From Schizochytrium sp. TIO01 (lineage: Eukaryota > Sar > Bigyra > Thraustochytrida > Thraustochytriidae), in contig SMSO01000031.1 in assembly GCA_004764695.1 (NCBI GenBank), positions 8,494,761 to 8,558,760 of the forward strand: a stretch of 64,000 nucleotides of DNA, read 5' to 3'. The notes beneath the pieces were generated by a model. That model searched no databases and was not told the origin of the DNA. It was given only the letters and a program-made list of their open reading frames with translations. Of this stretch, positions 21,950-32,864 are shown one piece after another. Position 1 is the stretch's first letter, and every line of letters begins with the position of its first letter. A program made the translations under genes and the position numbers.

Positions 21950-22877
21950 GCCCTTCTTCTCTTAAAATCAACTTTAAAAAAAAAAAGAAATAATGCCATC
22001 ATTTGATTTGCGTGATTTTACCCTTCTTTTTACCTGGAGTATGTTTCATTCATCACTCAATGTAAATTTTAATGAATATGTTTACATTTGTATTGTTAAG
22101 TCTTACCTCGGATCTCCTGTGCAACCGTTCTGAGATATACATAGGTTTGCACTGCACAAGAAATTTGATACCAGTCTACCTGTTACACTTAGCTTTGTAG
22201 GCACTCGGTAAATAAATGCTGCGAAATGTGAGAATCTCATCACAGCCTGTCTTTACTGTAACATGCTTCTTTGTGCCATTTCTGTTCAACATAGAGAAGT
22301 TTGAGCCTTACGCGTACGTACGTGGTTAGATCGAATAACGGAGTCAAACTATGTATGTAATTATTTCTTTCCTTTTCAGCTTTTCCGTTGATTACGAAAA
22401 TAAGTAGGCAAATTATATTAATACGAGGCGGTTAAAGGCTTGCAGCCCAATCTAGTTTATGCGATATTTAAAAAATCAATTAAACCAATAAGGTGCAAAA
22501 GTTGTAGTGTACGATGAAGGAGGGGTCGCAGTAAGTTGGTCATTCATGCACTTTCTTCGAAAGTACTTCCAATTTCAAAGTATTTACTATAAGTGGTTTC
22601 TACTCACCTCAAGATCTAGTCATATCCCATATGAAGGCTGTTCTTCACTACAACCAACCCATAAGCAAGATACACAATTTGGCTTCATTCAGAATAGTGG
22701 TTTTCACAACTGCTGAATGAGTCTTCTACCATACAGCCTATGAGTAAATGCGTCCACAAAAAAATATTTTCCCCCAACTTTAAACCGAACAATCCTCTAC
22801 GCTTACCACCAGTATTTTTATCAGAAGGCAGCAGCTTGTAGTCCTCCTGAAATGTTGACATAAGAGTTGATGCATTC
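21950..22877. other. Convergent spacer between IFT74 and the ERV41/46 gene
   Basis: AT-rich, 928 bp. An A-rich run at 21974-21986 and an AATAAA word near 22211 may belong to IFT74 3' processing. No gene found. Confidence 0.5.
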
Positions 22878-23804
22878 TTAGTCTACCTTTTTCGCCAAGA
22901 CTGTTTGGTGAAGAATCGAGTCTAGAAATTCAGCCGCCGCATAAACTCCGCCTAAAATAGCACAAACGCTGGTAAGAAATTGAATCCATGAGTGGCGAAT
23001 TTGCTCCTTGTGGACTTTGATTGCAGAAAATTGAATTTGAAGAAAAAAGCCTGGCTCTTCTACGTGATTCAAAATACCAAAACTAGCCAAAGGATTATCG
23101 TCACCGATACTCTTTTTATAATAATGTGTAGAAGAGTATTGATTTGAGTGAAGTACAGGACCGCTTAGAGGGACATAGGTTGTAGGAACAATTTTGATTT
23201 GGTACTGATACTGATACATGCCATCTGACTTGGCGCCCAGCTTTCCACGAAGTGGATTTTCCATTCCGGGAAATTCTTCACCGAATTTAATGTCACGGAT
23301 GCGATGGCTAGCGTTGAAGTTTTGGAGTGATTCGTAGGATATTGATTTTGCACCACGATTGAAGTTATCTGCATTTACTGGGGATACCTGAATAAGGCCT
23401 GAGACTTTGCGGATATGAGTTGTGCCTTGCACAATGCACCCATGAACCTGAAATGGCTTGCCTTCGGCATCTTCCACTGTTGCTACAGTTGGCGTCTTTG
23501 TAAATGCACCAGATAAGTCATCCATCACTTTACTTGCTTGTTGTCCGCGATAGTGGATGTGAATTGAATCGCATTCGAGCTCAAAGAACTCAAGGTCAAG
23601 ATACAATTCAACCTTTTGTGCGCCTGGGGCTGTATCTAGCTCAAGCTTCTCGACAAGCTCCACCTCGAGGAAAAGGGCAAACTCTGAGACAAGCAAGTAT
23701 AGCATAAATGCATACGCCAGAACAGACACGACGGCTCCTGCGGTGGTCTTTTCTCTCACGCCAGAGAGCGACTTGCTAAACGCAACGTCGAACCCAGCCA
23801 GCAT
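22878..23804 (-). CDS. ERGIC/ERV41-ERV46-type cargo receptor
   Basis: 308 residues, intronless. The layout is that of the ERV41/ERV46/ERGIC family: a short cytosolic start (MLAGFDVAFSKSLSGVREKT), one membrane span at about residues 22-42, a large lumenal domain and a second membrane span at about 275-298. The lumenal part includes the family's GCIVQGTTHIRKVSGLIQVS block. The protein ends KKVD, matching the KKxx dilysine ER-retrieval signal, which fits cycling between ER and Golgi. ERV41/46 complexes retrieve lumenal ER proteins. Which paralogue (ERGIC2-like or ERGIC3-like) it is cannot be settled by eye. The ATG at 23804 is preferred because homologues start just before the SKSLSGVREKT segment; an upstream in-frame start at 23936 would add 44 residues of unlikely sequence. 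Confidence 0.85.
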   Translation of the reverse strand: MLAGFDVAFSKSLSGVREKTTAGAVVSVLAYAFMLYLLVSEFALFLEVELVEKLELDTAPGAQKVELYLDLEFFELECDSIHIHYRGQQASKVMDDLSGAFTKTPTVATVEDAEGKPFQVHGCIVQGTTHIRKVSGLIQVSPVNADNFNRGAKSISYESLQNFNASHRIRDIKFGEEFPGMENPLRGKLGAKSDGMYQYQYQIKIVPTTYVPLSGPVLHSNQYSSTHYYKKSIGDDNPLASFGILNHVEEPGFFLQIQFSAIKVHKEQIRHSWIQFLTSVCAILGGVYAAAEFLDSILHQTVLAKKVD

Positions 23805-25301
23805 TGTGGTGGGAAATCTTGTTGCCAGGTACAAGTAGCAGTCTATTAGTGCCCTTGGCAGTCTTTCGATCAAAGAATATGTGCCACACGCCAGTAGCTG
23901 CTGGGGAGCGTAGACGAAGCTTTCTTTGCTTCGCAAAGAAGCCCCTGCTCTACTTCGAAGCCCCGTAACAGGGAGTGTCTACAATTGTTTGCTATGCTTT
24001 GCTTTGCAGCATTATTATTGTTTTCACTACAATGAGTCTTATATATAATATTATATAAAGTACAGAAAAAAAGCAATCAATATTAAGAGCAGATTGGATC
24101 GAGACATGGCACTCTAGGCGTTTGCATAATGGCAGGTGCCTATTGTCTTGACAAAATGTAAGGTAATCAAAAGCCTTTTATAACGAGTTTTCTTTTTCTT
24201 TCTTATTAAGATGCTAAAATATCTCGTGAACATCATGCTGAGCGGAACTTGATTCTTCACTACGCCTGAACACCGGATATTGAGTCTAACTGGGATCAAA
24301 ATTTCTATTTTCGGATAGGTAGTAGATTCTCTTCGTATGACATGAGAACTAAAATTGGCAAAGTTGTAAAGTTGTTAGGTAGTACTTCAATTTGTAGCAA
24401 TTCTTTCAATTTAACCAGGGTAGGTCTTGCTGGTAGTTTGCGTTAAATACAGAAGGTCTTGGCGTATCAGTGTCTCAAATAATCATTTGAGTGAAAATAT
24501 TAATACTTGAACCTGATCTCGAATTTCACTAGACTAAATCGACCCACTTCTTTGGCTTGGAAATAAACTTGCAGAGAGAATTGCCTTGAATGGTTTGATT
24601 GGTTTGCGGGATTGAGACGAACTTACTTTAAAGATAATCAGATGATCAAGCCTTGTAGTATGTACTGTTCAAACTATCCTAAAATTAAGGAATTTGCAAC
24701 AGGTAGATCAGAAAACAGCAATGAAAGTATTGCATCGGAGCAGAGAGGTGCGAATCGATTGGTTTAGACAATCCTTGATGAATGTCAGTAGCGTTTATCA
24801 GACCTTTGGAAAATATAAAAAACATTTTTGTTGCTAATAATCGAAATGTCTTGGTTTGAGTATTTGATGAAAAACAAGCCATGCAAGGTTTGAAATGTAG
24901 TCGCGAAAACAAAATGTACAAAAAGTTCGAAGCAAGGAAGCATCAATGCAATATGCATAAGAGTTATTTACTTGAAAACCACTCATTCTCCTTGTCAGGA
25001 GCTGTTTTATTCCATCACTCCAAAGTGAAATGAGCTCGCATGTAGCAATTGATCTCCGATTCTTAGTAGTAGTAGTAGTAGCAGTGATATTTCTTGACTA
25101 CTAGCAGGTGGCTATTATTAAACATATGCATGTTAAAACTGTACGGGTAGAAGGACATTGATTCGAAGTTACATTTTTCATTTGAGTGAGTACCAGTTTG
25201 GCAAGTAACATTATAATCAAAATAATATTTTCTTGAGGTGGGACAAAGCTGGACCAGTGCTTGCAAAGGCGACGTGCACCATTGATTTCTTGGAGGTAAC
25301 T
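23805..25301. other. Spacer at the left edge of the gene-poor block
   Basis: No supported gene. AT-rich, with many short frames broken by stops. A (TAG)n tract of about five units lies at 25065-25082. Confidence 0.5.
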
Positions 25302-25538
25302 ATGAGTGCTTTAAGTTTTGCAGTGACACAGCTTGATGACGAGTTGAATTTAGGAGACACGGACCCGCGGACCCTGCAAGAAGGAATCACTCCTAAACTT
25401 GAAGCTGAACATAAAAAACAGAGACGAGTGAAAGCATCTCGAGTCGTTTATAAACAAATAGCATGGAGACTATTTGCTCTCTGCTACTATCTGGTCATAG
25501 AAAAAGGTAAAAGGGAAGACAAGGAGTCTCCCCTCTAA
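25302..25538 (+). CDS. Small hypothetical ORF (78 codons)
   Basis: An ATG-started frame of 78 residues with balanced, coding-like composition: an acidic first half (TQLDDELNLGDTDP) and a basic second half (EHKKQRRVKASRVVYKQIA) followed by a hydrophobic stretch (WRLFALCYYLVI). A GTAAAAG word near its end could be a donor, so this may be one exon of a longer gene. No family is recognised, and chance remains a real possibility. Confidence 0.25.
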   Translation: MSALSFAVTQLDDELNLGDTDPRTLQEGITPKLEAEHKKQRRVKASRVVYKQIAWRLFALCYYLVIEKGKREDKESPL

Positions 25539-26927
25539 TTTTTATCCTATGGCCTAAGCCTTCTCAAGAGAGCTCATGGTTCGCATGCGCTGCTTCTTTG
25601 CTTTATGTTTTGCTTTATGCAGCTTTCTCAAAGCTATTGCACAAACAAAAACATCCCACTATTATTAAAAACAACAACGTCTGAATACCAAGAGGATAAT
25701 ATAAACCTAAAGATTTTAAGTCACGCGCTGCACTGAGCACCAACAGAACTCAACCTTTCCTCCGCTTGAGAGTCTAGAAAATCCCCTTCCAAAGAATCAA
25801 CTTTGAGCACCATGACGACCGAACATACCCCAGATGCTGCTCTGGGAATCTTTGTGATTTTCCTGTAACTTCATTTTTCATGTTTTTAGAAAGATCCATA
25901 CACTCAGCTAGGAAAAAATAAATAAATGTTTAAAAACGAAATCAAATAAATAAATCAAATACTATACTATAATACAAATAGGCCGGACTCCGAAACTCCG
26001 AAACATATTCACTATCCTCCGCCAGAGAAGCCGTCCCTCCGGCCGTCGCGTTTGAGGAAGCCTTTGGTGTGCGCATCGTTACGGTCGTATAATAGATGGA
26101 CTCTTCCGTTCTGCACCTGAATTGGAAATCGAGGCAGGTTCGCGGCCATTTCACCTTGAAAGTTTGCAAAAAACAGAATTATCCTCAAATCAACCTATCC
26201 TACTACAGAGCTGCTGTTGCGACATATGTTTCATAAGAATGAAAAGAAAAGGCCTATATTCTTTTAAAAGCACAGTTCAGAGCAAACTAGACATAACATA
26301 TTTACGTACTTTGTTTTGGGGTTGAACGAATAGACCGGAAGCGGAAACTTGCGCCAGGAATAACGATCCTACCCGACTCGAAATCATCGATCAAAATATC
26401 GAGACGTTATCTATGATATTAATAAACAATAAGTTGGTCAAAGCTTGTTTTTATTTCTTTTTAATTAAGCTCGGTATCATTTCTATTAATTTTTAAAGAA
26501 TAAAAAATGGGAAAGAAAGAACCTTGAAGAGAAAAGAAAAGAAAGTCAAGTCTATCTTAGCCCCTTAAGTTATTGCTTTCTCGTGCATGAAAGAGAACAG
26601 CTTTGACTGAGTCGCGTGCGCTCAAACCTTCAGGGTCTCAAGTGAGCATACGACCGAAGTGAACGTCGATTTTGCATAAATGACTTGCTTACTGCTTGGG
26701 CCATGGTGAGCTTCACGGGGCTTCCTGGCCAAGCAAGCAAAACGAGTTGTTTTACGAGAGATTCGAGCTCTAATGATCTACCTTTGTGCCTTTGTGGTGA
26801 TGCTTACAGTGTCAGAGGTGTCCAAGGTAGTGTTGAAGAGATCATTTATGCTATAAAGTTCAAAGTCAAAAACCTGTCAATCAAGTGGGATACTTTATAA
26901 GAAAGGAGTCCTCAAAGCATACTTCGT

Positions 26928-26966
26928 GGTCGGTCGATCGGTCAGTCAGCCAGTCAGTCAGTCAAA
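26928..26966. repeat. (GTCA)n-like tetranucleotide tract
   Basis: Imperfect repeats of GTCG and GTCA with single substitutions (for example GTCAGCCA). Low complexity. Confidence 0.8.
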
Positions 26967-27000
26967 TATTATGAGGTACTTGATGCTTGCTTGGTTATCA

Positions 27001-27070
27001 TTCATTTATTTGTTTATTTGTTTGTATGTTTACTTGTTCATTTGTCTGCTTGCTTGTTTGCTTGCTCGCA
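27001..27070. repeat. Degenerate TTTG/CTTG tetranucleotide tract
   Basis: About 17 four-base units in which TTTG, TTTA and CTTG alternate. In one reverse frame it encodes a run rich in Q, T, N and K, which inflates an otherwise unsupported ORF. Confidence 0.8.
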
Positions 27071-28728
27071 CAACTATCAAGAGTGAAAGCCATACTCAGA
27101 AATTGTAAGAGTGGTAATGAAGATCGAAAATATCGACTGAAAGGAGAATTTTGGTTTTGTGATGACATAATTTGACCGACCCCTCGGTCTTTCTGGAAAG
27201 GGCCCGTTCCTCGCAGCTCGGATTTCATTGGTTTCTGGCTTATTTCTGAATTGTTGTTGTTAGGGTAGTACTCATTCATGGTTGCGGGAATGTGGGTGAC
27301 ACAGAATTAGTAGGCTGACAACATGTCGGTGAGGCGACGGACGCTATATACTTTCAAGGCCTCTTCTTTCTATCCAGTGCAACTTTCGATGATTGCTAGT
27401 CCCCCCTTCCAAGGCAAGAGTCCGCTCGATCTGCTTCAGGTTCCAAGCATGACTCGATAATCCATCCCTCGAGCAGGTGCGCACCTCGGTCCCAGCTGGA
27501 TGCAATTAAGCGAAGCTGGCCTTCGTCTCGCCTCTTTATACGAAATATTGAGGTGCTTCATCATCCTAATTACGTAAAAAGGAACCTTTGGAGAAGCATG
27601 GAAGTTGTCGCCACCACAGCATCCACTGTGAACTGCTGTAGAGACCCTTTCAAATGCTCTGCGACGACATCAGTGGTAGTATGTAGTTAGTTATATGTCT
27701 CTAGCTAGAGAGCTAGCTAGTTACTTGGTACGAGAGAAAACGAAGCGGTTCGCTCACGCTCGTTGCAGAGCACCGAAGAAAATGTAGTCAGCGTTGAGGG
27801 GCCTAAACCACGGATGACTTCCGCTCGTCATCAAGGCTTCAGCTTGCCAGGACACTCGAAGTTGTTACAGAGCTCAATACTTGCGAGTTCCTGGCTGGCG
27901 CATTTATGAAGGAGCGAGTACCTGTACCTTCAATACCTACCTTCTGCCATAAAGGGTGTCAGGAGCACGCGAAGTTGATCATTGCGACTTCGTCGCTCGA
28001 CATGAGGGAAAGGCCAAAGGAACGAAAAGAATAGCGAGCGTCTGCGTGATTGGATTCACAAGTCTGATTACTGTCGCACCTTTGCGTTTTTCTTTGTAGC
28101 TTTTTGTATAAGGCGCTGTTGCGTACGCATCATAATCCCTGTTGGGCATCGTCTTCTTCGCAACTGAGTGCATGCTTTCGACTTCTGTCGCACCTTCTTC
28201 AAGCGAGCTCTGGTGTTTGCAGAATAGATTGCACTTTATGTGTTGCTGTATCAGAATGGAAATAAATAAATATAAGTTCTGCTAGTCGTGAGAACCACCT
28301 CCGCTCGTGGTGCGGAGTTTATCGGCGAGGAGAGGTATGCATTTGCAAAGTGACGCTATCTATCCAGGGGTGATCTTGTGCCTTGCTTTCATGTTACCAG
28401 TTCACTCGTTTCGATCTCTAGTTGTCGTTTTTGTGGCTAGGGTACCTGTCAACGAGGCAAGATTTGTCCCTTCGAAGGCTCTTGACAACCATGAGCTTGT
28501 ATGTATGTCTTTCTTCCCAAGCCTAGCGTAGGGCTCACGTGTTTGCGTGATTTCGTCCATACTTATTTCTACAGCGAACAAGATCCTGACCAGAATTCCA
28601 TGCTCGCGAGGTGCTCCTTCGTTTGAGTCATTTGGTTGCTTGAATATTAGATGAAATTTTTGATTGTATGGCCATGATCGAGCTTAATGATCCCATATAT
28701 ATAAATAGAAAAACATCATCAATTAGTC

Positions 28729-28748
28729 TTATGATTTATAAATCATAA
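28729..28748. repeat. Perfect 20-bp palindrome
   Basis: TTATGATTTATAAATCATAA is its own reverse complement. It is AT-rich and could arise by chance or mark a protein-binding site. No gene is nearby. Confidence 0.9.
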
Positions 28749-29320
28749 ACGAGTTAGTGATTCTCTTACACCTTTACCGCTCTCCTCTTCGGAGTGGATT
28801 TCATGTCTTCGAATTTCTTGAATCATGTTCTTAATCTTATAATGGTTATTATATCTATGTTTTTGCACCTTAAGACATTCCGGGTGAAAAGACAAAGAAA
28901 AGAAAAAAGAAGGGAAATAAATAAAATAAATAAGAATAGAATGAGTAAGTAGGGCTGTCATCACGCAAAGGAGGCGGCCATTTACGTAGACACGTGGAGC
29001 GCAATAGCGAGAGACTCTTGGGTTTCACGTGCGCTCTGCCTCCAAAGAGGCCAACACCTTTAAGTTGTGGAAGTACATTTTGTTTGATTTTCGAACTTCT
29101 CAATGCTTCGGTGTTTGAAAGCTTTAAATGACTGGCTGCTGTACATGAGTTTGAGAAGTTCTAAAATGCGATAATGGGAAATGGCTAGATGATACTACTC
29201 TCATGAAAGTTATGGTAGAAAGAAGAAAAAGAAAAAAGAGAAAAAAGTGAATATAAGAATAGGACAAAACATAGTTCTGATTGGTCAATAAAAGCAATAA
29301 AAGTTTCGCGTAGGGCCTTT

Positions 29321-29686
<366 letters not shown>

Positions 29687-32249
29687 TGACAAAACATTGC
29701 AAGATCTAAAGCAGGCTTGTCTTTGATTTTAAAGTTTTAAAGAGTGCCATTTTATGCTGAGCAGCAGAGCACATCAATGGATTACAACTGGACTCCCTAT
29801 TTGCAAGATAGTGAAGACCTCGTGGTCAAACAGTTGGCCTGACAGGCTCATTGCTAGGCAGCGAAAAGTTTAAATGCATTAACACTCATCACTATATATG
29901 TAGAAGAGAAGGTTTGTATCATTTAATTCTATTTTATTTCTTTAATTTTAATTGGAAATTAAAAAAGAAAAAAGAAAAAAAAAAAAAAAAAGAGAGAAGG
30001 ATGGAAGCATTTCTTCGACAGAGCAGCACCTGGTTGGCCTGACTTACAACTTTGTTGGGGGCACCTACTTTACTCTATAATAAACATCAAAGTTGTGCGG
30101 CATTATATATCTTACACAGGCTCGCATGAGATTTGAAGGGATAATCTTTCGTTAAACCAGTCGGTGTATTGCCCTCGTCAACCAGTATAATCGAATGCGC
30201 AGCTTGAAGACTTCCACGGACCCAGAATGTACGGTTTCAAGAAGGTCTTTCAATTACAGTTCCAGGCAAGGCTTGCTGCACTGTGGTAATTTACCGGTCG
30301 CTGTTAAGCATAGTAAACATGAAGTGCCATGAAAAGACACTCTCAGGCACGGATGATCAGATACCGCAGCATCCTTTCGCTTTTCAGACAGGCTTTTTAT
30401 CATGATGCGAAATAGGTTGTGGTACGAATTTGCCGATTTTCTCTGTGTCTCAACCATCGAGCGAAAGTACAACTGGCGAAGTAATCCCAGCAGCTTTGAG
30501 GTTTTCCGACGAAGGCGCTAATACGCTGTCACAGGCTAATCTGGTTGCTCTTGGAATGGCAGCATTTTCATCAAATGGCACTTCGATAGCCATGGACTTC
30601 TCTTGGGTGATTATGTCCATATTTCCCTTAATTTAGAGCTAACTGCAGCTCTTTGCGGGCAGTCAAGCTGGAAACAGCGCAAAGCGACCATATAGACACA
30701 ATTTGCCTGAGGCTACCTGACCGCCACTTGCTATTTATTTTCGCTAGCGCGAGAGCACAATACAGCCTTGGGCGGTTACAGTAAAGCCAATATAAGTTGC
30801 TCTTGTTGATTGTGTAATCATGGCTTCCACCAAAGGTAGCCTGACACAAGTGGACAATCTCTTGCACGTTAAGGCATTCAATCAAACTAGTCGGTGCTTC
30901 CGGTAAATTTCGTTGACTAGTGCAGAAGTGCAACAGATGAGGTAAGTTTTCCGGACACAATATTCAAGAAGAGCTAACCAGCACGGGTAACAAGGCAGTG
31001 ATTGTCTAAAGCTAGAGGGCGATTTTGCATTCAGAGTTTAATGATACGAGCATGAGCAATTCGTGGCACGCGTGCGTATACTCTGCATTTAATTCCGCTG
31101 CACTGTAGGTAGTAGCCCCGCAGGCGGCCAAGTGATGCGTCTTCCTCCACACATTCTTTATTCAATCTCTTTGGAGTTGAGGGCAGCAACCAGGCTTGTT
31201 CTAGTTAGTACTATTTTGCTTTTCTTTTTCAGACTCAGCGGCCCGAAATCAATTATTTTTTAACATGGAAGTAATCAGATGACTAGAACTGTATGCGGCA
31301 ATTCCTTAGACTACTGCCAAAGAAGATGTTTGCATATCCTCTAGTAAATTAACGAGTACTTGAAATAGAGCAGACCTTCCAACTATTCATTGCTTGAATA
31401 TAAAGGTTTACTTTTTCTTTCAATTTAAATCAAAACTCCAAATTTTCTTATTTTGTTTTTTTACAGATAAGTTCTCATTTATCTGTACAAAGATAATATG
31501 AGTACGATATTTGAGGTCTGGGCAGCGAGTATCGCTCCTGCTGTTATACTACCTAGTAAAATGCAGTGCAGTTTTCCTCTAGATAACTCATTTTCAAATG
31601 GAGAATTTGTGTTGTGCCTGCAATGGAAGTAAAGTCAGCATTTGGTCGTAATTTTAATCCCGATGTAAGCATCTGAATTTTCGTCAAGTGACTCGAGTAA
31701 AAGCCCTTTTTTTAAATTTAAATATATAACTCAAAAACATATCTAAAAAAGTTGTTTTAATTAGAATAAGAATTTGCTTAGGCACACAGAGAGAGAGAGC
31801 TAACATATTCAATACGTGAAAGTTTTTTTCGTTGATACCTACCTTGGCTACTATTGAAAACCATAACAATTAAACAATGTTTTTAAGTGAAAACATTTTA
31901 ACTTAAAACAAATGAATAAAGAGTAATCAAGAGTTGGATGGCAGTCCATATATAGTAATAATAGCATAATAGAGAGACTTGGCCGGCAGAGGAATCGTCA
32001 GCAATCCTGAAACTCAGAAGCGGCGAATGAACTTGTGGTCTTAAGCAACACAAGGTGCCTCATCTATAGATTGAGTGAGGGTACTAGGGTATATAGTACT
32101 TCATAGGTGGCAACAATATAGCTACACCTTTATAACAGAGCAAGTTCTGTGACCAACAAATCATTTGTTCTATCAGGTGACCAGAAAGTGCAACTCTGGT
32201 TTCGTTATTTTCTTCTTCTTCTTTTCTGGTCAGTGCATGTAAAAGAAAC
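29687..32249. other. Gene-poor spacer
   Basis: No supported gene. An A-rich run lies at 29961-29993. Between about 30250 and 30960 both strands hold several overlapping open frames with coding-like composition but without consistent starts; see findings. A GTAAGTTTT donor-like word sits at 30942. Confidence 0.4.
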
Positions 32250-32864
32250 ATGGACCGTATTCAAAAGCGTGACAATTGGTGTGATCAGAAACTTGGCCGT
32301 CGGACACGTCGCTCAAGTTTCGATCACAAAGAAACTCTACGAGTAGAAGGGCCCTCGAGTGTCTTCAGGCGTGTGGTATCAAGTCCACGGGCTCGATTTG
32401 TCCGTGTCGTGAACACCACTCCTGATGTCCTTCGACTTGACGATGGCACTGCAGAGAGCGAGCATCTTGACCACGATGCCTTTGATTCTAGCGAAGACGA
32501 ATATGATAGATTGCATCCATTAATAAGGACCTCAATTAATTCTCGTGAGAGAAGCATTCCTAGCACCACACAACAGATAACTTCTCGGCAGCACACAAAT
32601 AATGATTGCTCTAAGGAAGAATGCGTTCTTCCTCATGAACCCTCACCAGATACCCCAATTATGTCAGGACATGCAAGGTTTTTGTCCAGCTCAGCAAGGA
32701 TATTTATGTCAAGACCTGCACGACTAACTATGTCAAGCTCTACGCATTCTCGTTTTTGTGCCAAGAGCAATCCACAAGATGGGAACACACCTCCGATTGG
32801 ACGAATGAGAGAACGCCTTCCAGCGATGGACATCTTACCCTTGTGGAGCGAAAAACATGAATGA
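32250..32864 (+). CDS. Hypothetical Ser/Arg-rich protein
   Basis: 204 residues from an ATG, the only sizeable ATG-led frame in a 27-kb gene-poor block. The family is not recognised. The sequence is polar and probably disordered: a basic start (DRIQKRDNWCDQKLGRRTRR), an acidic middle (ESEHLDHDAFDSSEDEYD), then repeated small units resembling SSSARIFMSRPARLTMSSS. It has no membrane span or signal peptide. The preceding 100 bases are T-rich (TTCTTCTTCTTTTC), which could be a pyrimidine tract of a 3' splice site or a leader. It could be a genuine lineage-specific gene or an exon of a larger one. Confidence 0.5.
   Translation: MDRIQKRDNWCDQKLGRRTRRSSFDHKETLRVEGPSSVFRRVVSSPRARFVRVVNTTPDVLRLDDGTAESEHLDHDAFDSSEDEYDRLHPLIRTSINSRERSIPSTTQQITSRQHTNNDCSKEECVLPHEPSPDTPIMSGHARFLSSSARIFMSRPARLTMSSSTHSRFCAKSNPQDGNTPPIGRMRERLPAMDILPLWSEKHE

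Larger units (their letters stand above)
25539..29320. other. Gene-poor spacer with simple repeats
   Basis: No supported gene. Includes a GC-richer part around 27200-28600, a (GTCA)n tract (26928-26966), a (TTTG/CTTG)n-like tract (27001-27070) and a 20-bp perfect palindrome (28729-28748). Open frames near 26998-27279 owe their length partly to the tetranucleotide repeat. Confidence 0.45.
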
